Positions 45,940 to 55,968 of a DNA stretch of 64,000 nt are shown piece by piece (within the stretch, counting starts at the first letter, position 1; each line of letters begins with the position of its first letter). The notes under the pieces are model-generated. The model ran no database searches and was not told the DNA's origin. It worked only from the letters and a program-made list of their open reading frames with translations. Location: positions 5,559,501 through 5,623,500 of the forward strand of contig NZ_CP114035.2 of the NCBI RefSeq assembly GCF_026898135.2, given 5' to 3'. This DNA is from Pseudomonas fortuita. Its GTDB lineage: Bacteria > Pseudomonadota > Gammaproteobacteria > Pseudomonadales > Pseudomonadaceae. Both the position numbers and the translations under genes were made by a program.

Positions 45940-46878
45940 TCAAACCTTGAACAGGTCCTGCTCCAGCACCAGGCTCTGCCGATCACTGTCCAGCCTGACC
46001 CGAGCCCCCAGCGGCAAGCACACATTCGGGTCGCAATGCCCACTGCGCCACCCCGCCAGCACCGGCACACCCAGCGGCGCGAAGGTCTCCTCCAGCAACG
46101 GCGCCAACGCCGCCGTGGTAATCCCGGCAAAGTCCCCCACCAGCACGCCTTTCACCCCCTCCAGCTTGCCCGCCAGGCGCAACTGGGTCAGCAGCCGGTC
46201 GACCCGGTACAACGGCTCGTTGACGTCCTCGATGAACAAGATGCAGCCCTGGGCCTCCAGCTCGGCAAGCGTCCCCATGGTCGCACCCAGCATCGACAGG
46301 TTGCCGCCCAGCAGCGGGCCGCTGGCCACACCCGGCAACACACTGCTCAAGGCATAGCCCGCCGGGTGCACAAGCTGCTCGCCTGCCCGTACGTGCCCGC
46401 CCAGCTGCGCCAGCAACGATGACTCGGTCGGCGGCAACTTGGCGCCCAGCAGGTCGGCATTGAGCATCCCCCCATGGAAGGTAACCAGCCCGCTATGCCG
46501 GTAGATCGCCGTGTGCAGCGCGGTAATGTCGCTGTAGCCGATCAACGGCTTGGGGTTGCGCCGAATCAGCTCGAAGTCGAGCTGACCGAGCAAGCGCATG
46601 CTGCCGTAGCCGCCGCGCATGCAGAGGATGGCGTCGATGGCCGGGTCGGCAAACGCGTCATGCAGGTCCTGCAGGCGCTGTTGATCCGGTCCCGCCAAAT
46701 AGCCCTGCGCCTGCAGGGCACCCGGGTAGATACGGCAACGGTAACCGCGGTCAGCAAACCACTGGCTGACCTTGTGCGTATCCAGACGCGCCGCGCCCGC
46801 CGGCGCGACAATGGCAAAGCAGGCGTTAGCCGGCAGCGCAGCTGGCAGGCTGGGTTGGAGGGTTTCGGCGCAATTCAT
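45940..46878 (-). CDS. ldcA: Muramoyltetrapeptide (LD-) carboxypeptidase
   Basis: A 312-residue cytoplasmic serine peptidase of family S66 that trims D-Ala from recycled tetrapeptides. The nucleophile Ser is in CMRGGYGSMRLLGQLDF, with the later Glu and His expected in IEDVNEPLYRVDR and WRSGHCDPN. Also seen are IVAPAGAARLDTHKVSQWF and LIGYSDITALHTAI. The start is ATG 46878, with GGAG five bases upstream; a 98-residue extension enters the lipA region and is not credible. Confidence 0.93.
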   Translation of the reverse strand: MNCAETLQPSLPAALPANACFAIVAPAGAARLDTHKVSQWFADRGYRCRIYPGALQAQGYLAGPDQQRLQDLHDAFADPAIDAILCMRGGYGSMRLLGQLDFELIRRNPKPLIGYSDITALHTAIYRHSGLVTFHGGMLNADLLGAKLPPTESSLLAQLGGHVRAGEQLVHPAGYALSSVLPGVASGPLLGGNLSMLGATMGTLAELEAQGCILFIEDVNEPLYRVDRLLTQLRLAGKLEGVKGVLVGDFAGITTAALAPLLEETFAPLGVPVLAGWRSGHCDPNVCLPLGARVRLDSDRQSLVLEQDLFKV

Positions 46879-46905
46879 CGCAGCTCCTAGCAGCGCGTGG
46901 GGCGC

Positions 46906-46946
46906 AAATAAAAATGCCGACGCCGCCTGTCGGCGTGCATCGGCAT
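46906..46946 (-). terminator. Intrinsic terminator of lipA
   Basis: On the minus strand ATGCCGATGCACGCCG pairs with CGGCGTCGGCAT (four-base bulge), followed by TTTT-A-TTT. It lies 20 bp after the lipA stop and ends the leftward ybeD-lipB-lipA unit. Confidence 0.75.
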
Positions 46947-46966
46947 ACGTGGCTCTGCTCTTTGGT

Positions 46967-47983
46967 TCAGAGCTTGATCTTGGCTTCGTGAGCTTGCTGG
47001 TCAGCATGGTACGAAGAACGCACCAACGGGCCAGAGGCGACGTTCTTGAAGCCCATCTTGTAACCTTCCTCGGCGAACCAGGCGAAGGTGTCCGGGTGAA
47101 CGAAACGTTGCACCGGCAGGTGGCTACGCGATGGCTGCAAGTACTGGCCGAGGGTGAGCATGTCGATTTCATGCTCGCGCATGCGGTGCATGACCTCGAT
47201 CACCTCTTCGTCAGTCTCACCCAGGCCAAGCATAAGCCCCGACTTGGTCGGTACGTGCGGTACCATCTGCTTGAATTTCTGCAGCAGGTCCAGCGACCAG
47301 TCGTAATCCGAACCCGGACGCGCGGCCTTGTACAGGCGCGGCACCGTCTCAAGGTTGTGGTTGAACACATCTGGCGGCTCTTGCGCAGTGATCGCCAACG
47401 CAACATCCATTCGCCCACGGTAGTCCGGCACCAGGGTTTCCAGCTGCACACCCGGGGACAGCGCGCGAATTTCGCGGATGCAGTCGGCAAAGTGCTGGGC
47501 ACCGCCGTCACGCAGGTCGTCGCGGTCTACCGAGGTGATCACCACGTACTTCAGGCGCAGGTCGGCAATGGCGACAGCCAGGTTCTTCGGCTCGTCCAGG
47601 TCCAGCGGTTTAGGTCGGCCATGGCCAACGTCGCAGAACGGGCAGCGGCGGGTGCAGATGTCACCCATGATCATGAAGGTGGCGGTACCACCGGAGAAGC
47701 ACTCGCCCAGGTTCGGGCAGGAGGCCTCTTCGCATACGCTGTGCAGCTTGTGCTTGCGCAGCAGTTGCTTGATACGGTCTACCTCAGGCGACACCGGGAT
47801 ACGCACGCGGATCCAGTCAGGCTTTTTCGGCAGTTCGTCAGTAGGGATGATCTTTACCGGGATGCGCGCGACTTTGTCGGCGCCACGCAGTTTGACCCCA
47901 GCTTCCACCTTCTTCGGCGCTTGGCGCGGGGTGACATCCTGGGTAGATATCAGGTTCGGCACGGCTTCTTGCACAGTTGTCAT
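46967..47983 (-). CDS. lipA: Lipoyl synthase
   Basis: A 338-residue radical-SAM enzyme that inserts two sulfurs into octanoyl groups on lipoyl domains. The auxiliary [4Fe-4S] cluster cysteines are in [12 protein letters not shown] and the radical-SAM triad is CTRRCPFC. Family segments [27 protein letters not shown] and [12 protein letters not shown] are present, with the C-terminal RSSYHADQ (Ser ligand of the auxiliary cluster). It starts 2 bp after the lipB stop. Confidence 0.97.
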   Translation of the reverse strand: MTTVQEAVPNLISTQDVTPRQAPKKVEAGVKLRGADKVARIPVKIIPTDELPKKPDWIRVRIPVSPEVDRIKQLLRKHKLHSVCEEASCPNLGECFSGGTATFMIMGDICTRRCPFCDVGHGRPKPLDLDEPKNLAVAIADLRLKYVVITSVDRDDLRDGGAQHFADCIREIRALSPGVQLETLVPDYRGRMDVALAITAQEPPDVFNHNLETVPRLYKAARPGSDYDWSLDLLQKFKQMVPHVPTKSGLMLGLGETDEEVIEVMHRMREHEIDMLTLGQYLQPSRSHLPVQRFVHPDTFAWFAEEGYKMGFKNVASGPLVRSSYHADQQAHEAKIKL

Positions 47984-47985
47984 AT

Positions 47986-48633
47986 TCAGTCGATTCCGCC
48001 CGTGAGGGTCGTCTGCTCAGCGTAGTCGAGGTGCTTGACCAGCTGTCCGCGCAGCCTTGTCCTGACCTCGTCGAGTTCGATCGGACCTGCCAGATCGCGC
48101 AGCTGGGTCATGGCCAGCCCCGCATAGCCGCAGGGGTTGATTCGGCGGAATGGCGCAAGGTCCATGTCCACGTTCAGGGCAAGGCCGTGGAACGAACGGC
48201 CGTTGCGAATTCGCAGGCCGAGGGAGGCGATCTTCGCTCCATCGACATAGACGCCAGGAGCATCGGGCTTGGCCGATGCCTGCACGTCGTAACTGGCGAG
48301 CAGGCCGATCAAGGCCTGTTCGATACGGCTGACCAGCTCGCGTACGCCAAAGCCCAGCCGGCGCACGTCCAGCAGCAGGTAGGCCACCTGCTGACCGGGG
48401 CCATGGTAGGTCACCTGGCCACCGCGGTCGGTCTGCACCACCGGGATGTCGCCCGGTACCAGCAGGTGCTCGGCCTTGCCGGCCTGGCCCTGGGTGAAGA
48501 CCGCGGGGTGCTCGACCAGCCAGATTTCATCCTGGCTGCACGGGCTGCGCTGCTCGGTAAAGCGACGCATGGCCTCCAGCACCGGTTCATAGGGCTGCAG
48601 GCCAAGCTCGCGAAAACCGAGACAGGCGGACAT
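47986..48633 (-). CDS. lipB: Octanoyl-[ACP]:protein N-octanoyltransferase
   Basis: A 215-residue transferase moving octanoate from ACP to lipoyl-domain lysines. Seen: [49 protein letters not shown], the Lys of [19 protein letters not shown] and the nucleophile Cys in [15 protein letters not shown]. Its ATG overlaps the ybeD stop by one base (TGATG), and lipA follows, so the three are one coupled operon. Confidence 0.96.
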   Translation of the reverse strand: MSACLGFRELGLQPYEPVLEAMRRFTEQRSPCSQDEIWLVEHPAVFTQGQAGKAEHLLVPGDIPVVQTDRGGQVTYHGPGQQVAYLLLDVRRLGFGVRELVSRIEQALIGLLASYDVQASAKPDAPGVYVDGAKIASLGLRIRNGRSFHGLALNVDMDLAPFRRINPCGYAGLAMTQLRDLAGPIELDEVRTRLRGQLVKHLDYAEQTTLTGGID

Positions 48634-48908
48634 CAGAGCACCATTTTCACGATGCCGGTAGCGCGCAGGGCGCTGTTGATATCGTGCAGCTGATCTTCGC
48701 TGGTGGCAACGATGTGCAATTGCACGGTGGTGTACTTGCCTTCCTTGCTCTGGCGTTCAGCCAGCGTGGAAAGGTCGACCTTGGCGTGCTTGCTGAGAAT
48801 CTCGATCACCGTGTCCTTGAAGCCGACAACAGTATCGCCGATTACCTTGATCGGGTAATCAGCGCAAGGGAATTCGATCTTGTGCGACTTGACGTCTGGT
48901 TCGCTCAT
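48633..48908 (-). CDS. ybeD: YbeD/DUF493 family protein
   Basis: A 91-residue ACT-like protein. Segments [28 protein letters not shown] and [33 protein letters not shown] match the family. It is found next to lipB in many gammaproteobacteria; a small regulatory or ligand-binding role has been proposed but not established. Its stop is coupled to lipB. dacA lies 73 bp upstream. Confidence 0.93.
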   Translation of the reverse strand: MSEPDVKSHKIEFPCADYPIKVIGDTVVGFKDTVIEILSKHAKVDLSTLAERQSKEGKYTTVQLHIVATSEDQLHDINSALRATGIVKMVL

Positions 48909-48944
48909 GGCGGAAACGGCCTCGTAAGCCGTGGCAACAACAAC

Positions 48945-48967
48945 GCCCCCGCTAGATACGCGGGGGC
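48945..48967 (-). terminator. GC hairpin after dacA
   Basis: GCCCCCGC and GCGGGGGC pair around a 7-base loop, 14 bp after the dacA stop. On the minus strand it is followed by GTTGTTGTTG, a weak T-rich tract, so some read-through into ybeD-lipB-lipA is likely. Confidence 0.5.
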
Positions 48968-48981
48968 ATGCAGGTCACGTA

Positions 48982-50142
48982 TCAGTTGAACAACCCGAAG
49001 AAGAATAGACGGATGCTATCCCACATACGGCGGAAGAAACCACCTTCCTCGACGCCATCAAGGGCGATCAGGTCGGCGCTGTGAACCACTTTCTCGTCCA
49101 GTTTGACTTCCACTTTGCCGATCACGTCACCTTTGGCGATTGGCGCGGTGAGCTGCGGGTTCATGGTCATCGAAGCTTGCAGACGCTTCAATTGGCCTTT
49201 AGGCATAGTCATGGTCAGGTCGTCAGCCAGGCCAGCCTTGATCTGGCTGGTGGCGCCCTTCCAGACCGGGGCCTGGGTCAGCTCGGTGCCTTTCTGGTAG
49301 AAGGTCTGGGTTTCGAAGAAGCGGAAGCCGTAGGTCAGCAGCTTCTGGGTCTCGGCAGCACGGGACTGCTCGCTGTTGGTGCCAAACACCACGGCGATCA
49401 GGCGCTGGCCATCGCGAACAGCCGAAGCCACCATGCAGTAGCCCGCTTCGTCGGTGTGGCCGGTCTTCAGGCCATCGACAGTCTTGTCACGCCACAGCAG
49501 CAGGTTGCGGTTAGGCTGCTTGATGTTGTTCCAGAAGAACTCTTTCTGCGAGTAGATGGCGTAGTGGGCCGGATCGACGGTGATGATCGCACGGGCCAGG
49601 GTCGCCATGTCATGCGCCGACGAGTAATGCTCCGGGTTCGGCAGGCCGGTGGGGTTCATGAAGTGGCTGTTGCTCATGCCCAGGTCGGCAGCCGTTTTGT
49701 TCATCATGTCGGCGAAGGCATCTTCACTGCCTGCGATGTGCTCGGCCAAAGCGACCGAGGCGTCGTTGCCGGACTGGATGATGATGCCATGCAGCAGGTC
49801 GCTGACAGTCACCTGGCTACCGACTTTGATGAACATGCGCGAACCGCCAGTACGCCAGGCGTTTTCGCTGACGGTAACCGGGTCGTTCTCACCGATCTGG
49901 CCGCGGCGGATGTCCAGGGTGGCGATGTAGGCGGTCATCAGCTTGGTCAGGCTGGCTGGCGGCAGGCGCTCGTCACCGTTGTTCTCGACCAGCACGTTGC
50001 CGCTGGACGCGTCCATGAGTACGTAGGACTTGGCTGCCAGTTGCGGTGGCGCCGGCGTCATCTGCTCTGCCGCGAAGGCGGCAGGCGTGATCATCAGCAG
50101 TACAGGCAGGCAAAGTCGTTTGGCAAGGTTGGTGATGTTCAT
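48982..50142 (-). CDS. dacA: D-alanyl-D-alanine carboxypeptidase (PBP5/6 type)
   Basis: A 386-residue low-molecular-weight penicillin-binding protein. The signal peptide is cut near PAAFAAEQ. Catalytic motifs are SLTK (PPASLTKLMTAYIA), SGND (IIIQSGNDASVALAEH) and KTG (VDGLKTGHTDEAG). A C-terminal PBP5-type beta domain and an amphipathic anchor (GFFRRMWDSIRLFFFGLFN) hold it on the outer face of the inner membrane, where it trims pentapeptides. The start is ATG 50142. It shares the neighbourhood with rlpA, mltB, rodA and mrdA. Confidence 0.95.
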   Translation of the reverse strand: MNITNLAKRLCLPVLLMITPAAFAAEQMTPAPPQLAAKSYVLMDASSGNVLVENNGDERLPPASLTKLMTAYIATLDIRRGQIGENDPVTVSENAWRTGGSRMFIKVGSQVTVSDLLHGIIIQSGNDASVALAEHIAGSEDAFADMMNKTAADLGMSNSHFMNPTGLPNPEHYSSAHDMATLARAIITVDPAHYAIYSQKEFFWNNIKQPNRNLLLWRDKTVDGLKTGHTDEAGYCMVASAVRDGQRLIAVVFGTNSEQSRAAETQKLLTYGFRFFETQTFYQKGTELTQAPVWKGATSQIKAGLADDLTMTMPKGQLKRLQASMTMNPQLTAPIAKGDVIGKVEVKLDEKVVHSADLIALDGVEEGGFFRRMWDSIRLFFFGLFN

Positions 50143-50333
50143 CCGTCTCTCGAAAATCGCTAATGGTCTGAGATGTTCCCTGGGCAAGATCATGTGCCCA
50201 GCGCCAGTCAGTCTAGTTTTATGGCCGTTGGCCTGGCCCGCGAACGTGCGGCTTTATGTCGCTGCGGGCAAAAGCCGTCATTGTACATGGCCGCGCCCGG
50301 CAATTCATGACAAAACCGACAGTTTGGTGTTGC

Positions 50334-50405
50334 CTTCTTCGCGGGCACGCCCGCGCCCACAGGGTGTCGCATACCCCTCTGGGCGCGGGTGTGCCCGCGA
50401 AGAAG
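50334..50405. repeat. Inverted REP pair, 26-bp arms with one mismatch
   Basis: CTTCTTCGCGGGCACGCCCG (50334 on) against CGGGTGTGCCCGCGAAGAAG (ending 50405), separated by about 20 bp, between rlpA and dacA. Confidence 0.8.
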
Positions 50406-50414
50406 ACGACGCGG

Positions 50415-51416
50415 TCAGTCTGCTGTGACCAGCTTGGCCTGCCCCAAGTTCGCCAGGCGGATGCTGTCTTGTGCTTGCTGGATCTCGCCCTGGCTGCCGA
50501 TCGGCCCCAGGCGCACGCGGTGCAGGGTCTGCTGGTTACGCACGATCGAGCTGATGAACACCGGTGCATTGACCATGGTGCTGAGTTTGGAGCGCAGTAG
50601 CTCGGCGGCATCCGGGTTGGCGAAGGCGCCGACCTGAAGGAAGCTGCCACCCGCACCGCCAGGCACATTGTTGCCACCCACCTGCACCGGCACCACCGGC
50701 GCCGCATGCTGCTGTGCCGGCGGGGTCCATTGCTCGACACGTCCGGTACTGGCCGGGATCGCCTGGGTCTGGGCCACCTGCGGCTCTTTCAGCACCATCG
50801 GCGGCGTCTGCCCACGCTGGGCCCACCACTGCTGCGGGTCGATCCCCTCGACGCGCACATGCGCGGTGCCGGTCTCGGCATAGCCGAGCTTTTTCGCCGC
50901 CGCGTAGGACAGGTCGATAATACGGTCGGAATAGAACGGGCCACGGTCATTCACCCGCAGGATCACGCTACGGCCGTTGGCCAGGTTGGTCACCCGCACG
51001 TAGGCCGGCAGCGGCAGGGTCTTGTGCGCCGCGCTCATGCCATACAGGTCGTACAGCTCGCCGTTGGCAGTGTTCTGGCCGTGGAACTTGGTGCCGTACC
51101 ACGATGCGGTGCCCTCGGCGCGGTAATTGCGCGAGTCCTGCATCGGGTAATACGTCTTGCCCAGCACCGTGTAGGGGTTGGCCTTGTAGTTGCCGGTGTG
51201 CACGGTCGGCGTGGCATCGGGGATCTTGTTCACATCCACGTCCCACCAGGGCGCGCCGTCCTTGTGGGCCCGGTTGATGTCCAGCCCCGGCTGGGTACGC
51301 ACCACGTTGCCACTGCTTTGCGGGGTCGGGCGGCTGGATGAACAGCTGGCCAGCACCACGCCAACGGCGAGGCAGGTCAGCAGTTTGAAGGAGTTGGCAG
51401 AGATGATTGCGCGCAT
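50415..51416 (-). CDS. rlpA: Septal ring lytic transglycosylase RlpA (lipoprotein)
   Basis: A 333-residue outer-membrane lipoprotein that cuts stem-peptide-free glycan at the septum (activity shown for P. aeruginosa RlpA). The lipobox is LASC-S near residue 25. The double-psi beta-barrel has GTASWYGTKFHGQNTANGELYDLYGMSAAHKTLPLP and VRVNDRGPFYSDRIIDLSYAAAKKL. The C-terminal SPOR domain (GGSFLQVGAFANPDAAELLRSKL to the end) binds denuded glycan. Its ATG overlaps the mltB stop by one base (TAATG). Confidence 0.94.
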   Translation of the reverse strand: MRAIISANSFKLLTCLAVGVVLASCSSSRPTPQSSGNVVRTQPGLDINRAHKDGAPWWDVDVNKIPDATPTVHTGNYKANPYTVLGKTYYPMQDSRNYRAEGTASWYGTKFHGQNTANGELYDLYGMSAAHKTLPLPAYVRVTNLANGRSVILRVNDRGPFYSDRIIDLSYAAAKKLGYAETGTAHVRVEGIDPQQWWAQRGQTPPMVLKEPQVAQTQAIPASTGRVEQWTPPAQQHAAPVVPVQVGGNNVPGGAGGSFLQVGAFANPDAAELLRSKLSTMVNAPVFISSIVRNQQTLHRVRLGPIGSQGEIQQAQDSIRLANLGQAKLVTAD

Positions 51417-52426
51417 TACTTGACGCCCCGTGCTTGAACCAGCTGTTGCGCAAGCTGATGCACCGCCATGGCATACATCACGCTGCGGTTGTAGCGAGTG
51501 ATCGCGTAGAAGTTCTTCAGGCCAACCCAGTACTCGGGACCATTGTCGCCCTCAAGGCGGAAGGCAGTAACCGGCAGATCATCGCGCAGCGAATCATGAA
51601 CCGACCAGCCAAGCGCGCGCAACTCCCCTACCGTTTTCACCGGCTCGATACCGGTGGTCAGGCCTTGCTCGGCACCTGCACCGTCCACCCAGGCGCGACT
51701 GACCACGCCCCCGCCCGCCACCCAGCCATGGCGCTTGAAGTAGCTGGCGACGCTGCCGATGGCATCGTCCGGGTTATTCCAGATATTGATGTGGCCATCG
51801 CCGTCGAAGTCCACCGCGTAGTTGCGAAAACTGCTCGGCATGAACTGCGGCAGGCCCATGGCGCCGGCATAGGAGCCTTTGAGCGTCAGCGGGTCGAGCT
51901 GTTCATCACGGGCCAGCAGCAGGAACTCGCGCAGTTCCTTGCGGAAGAACTCGGCCCGCGGCGGGTAATCGAAGCCCAGCGTCGACAGCGCATCGATCAC
52001 CCGGTAGTTGCCGGTGTTGCGACCAAAGAACGTTTCCACACCGATGATCGAAACAATGTACTGCGCCGGCACGCCGTATTCCTGCTCGGCACGGGCCAGC
52101 ACGGCCTCGTGCTGGCGCCAGAAGTCCACACCACGGGCAATGCGCGCGTCGGTGAGGAACATCGGCCGGTAGTCCTTCCACGGCTTGACCTTTTCGGCCG
52201 GGCGCGAGATGGCGTCGAGGATCGACTGCTTGCGCTGCACTTCACGGAACACGCTCATCAACTGCTCCGGGGCAAAACCATAGTCGCGGCTCATTTCGCC
52301 AACGAACTCGGCCACCTGCGGTGAGCCTTGATAATCGCCGGCATGGGCCAGCTGTACAGCGCCGAACAGGCCCACCGCGCCAATCCACGGCGCACAACGG
52401 GCAGCCCAGTTACGCACTGCTTGCAT
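51416..52426 (-). CDS. mltB: Membrane-bound lytic murein transglycosylase B
   Basis: A 336-residue family 103 transglycosylase. The catalytic Glu is in YIVSIIGVETFFGRNTGNYR, followed by LKGSYAGAMGLPQFMPSSFRNYAVDFDGDGHINIW. The N-terminus has a hydrophobic segment ending QLAHAGDY without a lipobox Cys, so it looks exported and soluble rather than lipidated. The start is ATG 52426, with AAGGTGAAG upstream; an earlier ATG at 52462 would overlap rodA. It is coupled to rlpA downstream. Confidence 0.92.
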   Translation of the reverse strand: MQAVRNWAARCAPWIGAVGLFGAVQLAHAGDYQGSPQVAEFVGEMSRDYGFAPEQLMSVFREVQRKQSILDAISRPAEKVKPWKDYRPMFLTDARIARGVDFWRQHEAVLARAEQEYGVPAQYIVSIIGVETFFGRNTGNYRVIDALSTLGFDYPPRAEFFRKELREFLLLARDEQLDPLTLKGSYAGAMGLPQFMPSSFRNYAVDFDGDGHINIWNNPDDAIGSVASYFKRHGWVAGGGVVSRAWVDGAGAEQGLTTGIEPVKTVGELRALGWSVHDSLRDDLPVTAFRLEGDNGPEYWVGLKNFYAITRYNRSVMYAMAVHQLAQQLVQARGVK

Positions 52427-52443
52427 GAAATTCTTCACCTTAT

Positions 52444-53586
52444 TCAAACCTGTGCGATCCATTTGCGGTGCGTGTGGATCGACATCAAAACGCCAAACGC
52501 TGACAGCAGCGTCACCAACGATGTTCCGCCATAGCTGATGAAGGGTAGCGGCACGCCCACCACAGGCAGAAGGCCGCTGACCATCCCGATATTGACGAAC
52601 ACGTACACAAAGAAAGTCATGGTCAGGCTGCCCGCGAGCAGCTTGCCGAACAGGGTCTGCGCCTGGGCGGTGATCATCAGGCCACGGCCGATCAGCAACA
52701 GGTAGACGATCAGCAACAGGCAGATGCCGACCAGGCCGAACTCCTCGCCCAGTACGGCGATGATGAAGTCAGTGTGGCTTTCCGGCAGAAAATCCAGGTG
52801 CGACTGGGTGCCGAGCAGCCAGCCCTTGCCGAACACCCCGCCCGAGCCGATCGCCGCCTTCGACTGGATGATGTTCCAGCCCGTGCCCAGCGGGTCGCTT
52901 TCCGGGTCGAGGAAGGTCAGTACCCGTTGCTTCTGGTAGTCGTGCATGACGAAAAACCACATCGCCACCGCGACCGGCACCGCCGCCGTCAGCACACTGA
53001 GGATCCAGCGCCAGCGCAGCCCCCCCATGAACAGCACAAAGGCGCCGGAGGCGAGAATCAGCAGCGCCGTGCCCAGGTCGGGCTGGCGCACGATCAGGAT
53101 GAACGGCACGCCAATCAGCACCAGGCTGATCGCCACGTGCTTCAGGTGGGGCGGCAAGGTGCGCTTGGAGAGGTACCAGGCGATGGTCGCCGGCATGATG
53201 ATCTTCATGAATTCCGAGGGCTGGAAGCGGATCACCCCGGGGATGTTGATCCAGCGCGTGGCGCCCATGGCGTTGTGGCCCATCACGTCCACCACCACCA
53301 GCAACAGCACCCCGGTCAAGTACGCCAGCGGCACCCAGCGGGCCATGAAGCGCGGCTCCAGCTGGGCGATGACGAACATCGACACCAGGCCTATGCCGAA
53401 CGAGGTGGCCTGCTTGAGCAGCAGGTCCCAGTTCTTGCCACTGGCTGAATACAGGACGAACAGGCTGCCGGCCGCAAGGGTCAGCAGAATGATCAGCAAG
53501 GGGCCGTCGACATGGATACGCTGCAGAAAGCTGGCGCGCCGACGCATCACATCCTCACTGGAGAGCATGCGATCGAAATTGTTCAT
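52444..53586 (-). CDS. rodA: Rod-shape peptidoglycan glycosyltransferase RodA
   Basis: A 380-residue SEDS-family enzyme with ten helices that polymerises lipid II during elongation. Seen: LEPRFMARWVPLAYLTGVLLL, WINIPGVIRFQPSEFMKI, VRQPDLGTALLILASG, the catalytic-Asp-type region in GSGGVFGKGWLLGTQSHLDFLPESHTDFIIAVLGEEFG, and PFISYGGTSLVTLL near the end. The ATG 53586 overlaps the mrdA stop (TGATG), so RodA and its partner PBP2 are translationally coupled. Confidence 0.96.
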   Translation of the reverse strand: MNNFDRMLSSEDVMRRRASFLQRIHVDGPLLIILLTLAAGSLFVLYSASGKNWDLLLKQATSFGIGLVSMFVIAQLEPRFMARWVPLAYLTGVLLLVVVDVMGHNAMGATRWINIPGVIRFQPSEFMKIIMPATIAWYLSKRTLPPHLKHVAISLVLIGVPFILIVRQPDLGTALLILASGAFVLFMGGLRWRWILSVLTAAVPVAVAMWFFVMHDYQKQRVLTFLDPESDPLGTGWNIIQSKAAIGSGGVFGKGWLLGTQSHLDFLPESHTDFIIAVLGEEFGLVGICLLLIVYLLLIGRGLMITAQAQTLFGKLLAGSLTMTFFVYVFVNIGMVSGLLPVVGVPLPFISYGGTSLVTLLSAFGVLMSIHTHRKWIAQV

Positions 53587-55475
53587 CACAGGGCCGATTC
53601 CTGGGTAACGGTGGCAGGCGCGAACTCGGGCTTGAGCCGGCCATTTTCGTCGAGCAGCCAGGCGTCCATGATCTGGCGTACCACGGGCGCGGCGACACCC
53701 GAGCCGGACTCACCGTTCTCGACCATCACCGATACCACGATTTTCGGGGCTTCGGCCGGCGCAAAGGCGACGAACAGGGCGTGGTCGCGGTGGCGCTCCT
53801 GAAGCTTGTTGCGGTCGTACTTCTCGCCTTGCTTGATCGCCACCACCTGGGCGGTACCGCTCTTGCCGGCAATGCGGTACTGGGCGCCGGCGGCAGCCTT
53901 GCGCGCAGTGCCGCGGGCGCCGTGCATTACCTGCTCCATGCCATGGGTGACCTTGGCCCAGTCGGACTTGTCACGCAGCACGATGTTTTCCATAGGGTTG
54001 TCGTCCACAGGCTGCTGGCCTTCGATGGTCTTGGCCAGGTGCGGGCGGTTCCACACCCCCTTGTTGGCGATCAGCGCAGTGGCCTGGGCCAGTTGCAGCG
54101 GCGTGGCCTGCATATAGCCCTGGCCAATGCCGAGAATCAGTGTTTCACCGGGGAACCAGGCCTGACGGCGGGTGGCACGCTTCCATTCGCGCGACGGCAT
54201 CAACCCGGCGGACTCCTCGAACATGTCGAGGGAAACCCGCTGGCCGATGCCGAACTTGTTCATATAGCTGGACAGCCGATCGATGCCCATCTTGTGCGCA
54301 AGGTCGTAGAAGTAGGTGTCGTTGGAACGCATGATCGCGGTGTCCAGGTCGACCCAGCCATCGCCGGAGCGGTTCCAGTTACGGTATTTGTGGTCATAGT
54401 TGGGCAGTTGGTAATAGCCTGGGTCGAACACCCGGCTGCTGGCATTGACCACGCCACTGTCCAGGCCGGCGATGGCTACCGCCGGCTTGATGGTCGAACC
54501 GGGCGGGTACAGGCCACGCAGCACGCGGTTGAACAACGGCCGGTCGATCGAATCGCGCAGTTCGGCATAGGCCTTGAAGCTGATGCCCGTGACGAACAGG
54601 TTGGGGTCGAAGCTGGGCTGACTGACCATCGCCAGCACCTCGCCAGTGCGTGGGTCGAGTGCTACCACTGCGCCACGCCGGCCACCCAGGGCGGCCTCGG
54701 CGGCTTCCTGCAGCTTGATGTCCAGGCTCAGCACAATGTCCTTGCCCGGTTTCGGGTCGGTGCGCTTGAGCACCCGCAGCACGCGGCCTCGGGCGTTGGT
54801 CTCGACTTCTTCGTAGCCGACCTGGCCGTGCAGGTCGTCTTCGTAGAAGCGCTCGATGCCGGTCTTGCCGATATGGTGGGTGCCGCTGTAGTTCACCGGG
54901 TCGAGCGTTTTCAGCTCTTTCTCGTTGATCCGCCCCACATAACCCACCGAATGGGCGAAATGCGCACCCTGCGGGTAATGCCGCACCAGTTGGGCCACCA
55001 CTTCCACGCCTGGCAGGCGGAACTGGTTCACCGCCACCCGGGCGATCTGCTCTTCGTTGAGTTCGAACAAGATCGGCACCGGCTCGAACGGCCGACGGCC
55101 CTGGCGCATGCGCTTCTCGAACAGGGCCCGGTCGTCGGCCGTCAGGTCCAGTACTTCGACGATAGTATCCAGCACTTCCTGCCAGTTACCCGCACGTTCG
55201 CGGGTCATCGACAGGCTGAAGCTGGGCCGGTTGTCGGCAACGATTACCCCGTTGCGGTCGAAGATCAGCCCGCGGGTCGGCGGGATCGGCTGCACATGCA
55301 CCCGGTTGTTCTCTGACAGCGTCGAGTGATAGTCGTACTGGATGATCTGCAGGTAGTACAGCCGCGCGATCAGCACGCAAATAAGCAGCATGATCGCCAC
55401 CGCGCCGACCACGACGCGGTTGCGCACCAGGCGGGCGTCTTTCTCGTGGTCCTTGAGGCGGATCGGCTGCGACAT
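53586..55475 (-). CDS. mrdA: Penicillin-binding protein 2
   Basis: A 629-residue class B transpeptidase of the elongasome. A cytoplasmic start and one membrane helix (VVVGAVAIMLLICVLIARLYYLQI) precede the pedestal domain. Catalytic motifs are STIK (LYPPGSTIKPAVAIAGL), SND (AIMRSNDTYFYDLA) and KSG (RIAGKSGTAQVVA). Length matches E. coli PBP2 (633). rlmH lies 16 bp upstream on the same transcript. Confidence 0.97.
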   Translation of the reverse strand: MSQPIRLKDHEKDARLVRNRVVVGAVAIMLLICVLIARLYYLQIIQYDYHSTLSENNRVHVQPIPPTRGLIFDRNGVIVADNRPSFSLSMTRERAGNWQEVLDTIVEVLDLTADDRALFEKRMRQGRRPFEPVPILFELNEEQIARVAVNQFRLPGVEVVAQLVRHYPQGAHFAHSVGYVGRINEKELKTLDPVNYSGTHHIGKTGIERFYEDDLHGQVGYEEVETNARGRVLRVLKRTDPKPGKDIVLSLDIKLQEAAEAALGGRRGAVVALDPRTGEVLAMVSQPSFDPNLFVTGISFKAYAELRDSIDRPLFNRVLRGLYPPGSTIKPAVAIAGLDSGVVNASSRVFDPGYYQLPNYDHKYRNWNRSGDGWVDLDTAIMRSNDTYFYDLAHKMGIDRLSSYMNKFGIGQRVSLDMFEESAGLMPSREWKRATRRQAWFPGETLILGIGQGYMQATPLQLAQATALIANKGVWNRPHLAKTIEGQQPVDDNPMENIVLRDKSDWAKVTHGMEQVMHGARGTARKAAAGAQYRIAGKSGTAQVVAIKQGEKYDRNKLQERHRDHALFVAFAPAEAPKIVVSVMVENGESGSGVAAPVVRQIMDAWLLDENGRLKPEFAPATVTQESAL

Positions 55476-55491
55476 CTGACTGCTTACAGGC

Positions 55492-55959
55492 TCATTTGTG
55501 GTATGGGTGCCCGGACAACACGGTCCAGGCGCGGTAGATCTGCTCGCCGATCAGTATCCTTACCAACGGGTGTGGCAGGGTCAGCGGCGACAGCGACCAG
55601 CGTTGCTCGGCGCGCGCGCAAACCTCAGGCGCCAGGCCTTCCGGGCCGCCCACCATCAAATTCACCGTTCGCGCATCCAGGCGCCAGCGGTCCAGCTCGG
55701 TCGCCAGCTGCTCGGTGCTCCAGGGCTTGCCATGGACCTCGAGGGTGACAATGCGTTCCCCAGGCTGAACCTTGCTCAGCATGGCTTCGCCCTCCTGACG
55801 GATCAGGCGGGCGACATCGGCATTCTTGCCACGGGTGTTCAGCGGGATTTCCACCAGCTCCAGCGACAGCTCGGCGGGCAGGCGCTTGGCATATTCATGC
55901 CAACCTTCCTCGACCCACTTCGGCATGCGCGAGCCGACCGCGATCAGGCGCAGACGCAC
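55492..55959 (-). CDS. rlmH: 23S rRNA (pseudouridine1915-N3)-methyltransferase
   Basis: A 155-residue SPOUT methyltransferase, the exact length usual for RlmH. Seen: [43 protein letters not shown], and the trefoil-knot SAM site [46 protein letters not shown]. It methylates the decoding-adjacent pseudouridine of helix 69. It starts 9 bp after rsfS. Confidence 0.97.
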   Translation of the reverse strand: MRLRLIAVGSRMPKWVEEGWHEYAKRLPAELSLELVEIPLNTRGKNADVARLIRQEGEAMLSKVQPGERIVTLEVHGKPWSTEQLATELDRWRLDARTVNLMVGGPEGLAPEVCARAEQRWSLSPLTLPHPLVRILIGEQIYRAWTVLSGHPYHK

Positions 55960-55968
55960 GACGCTTCC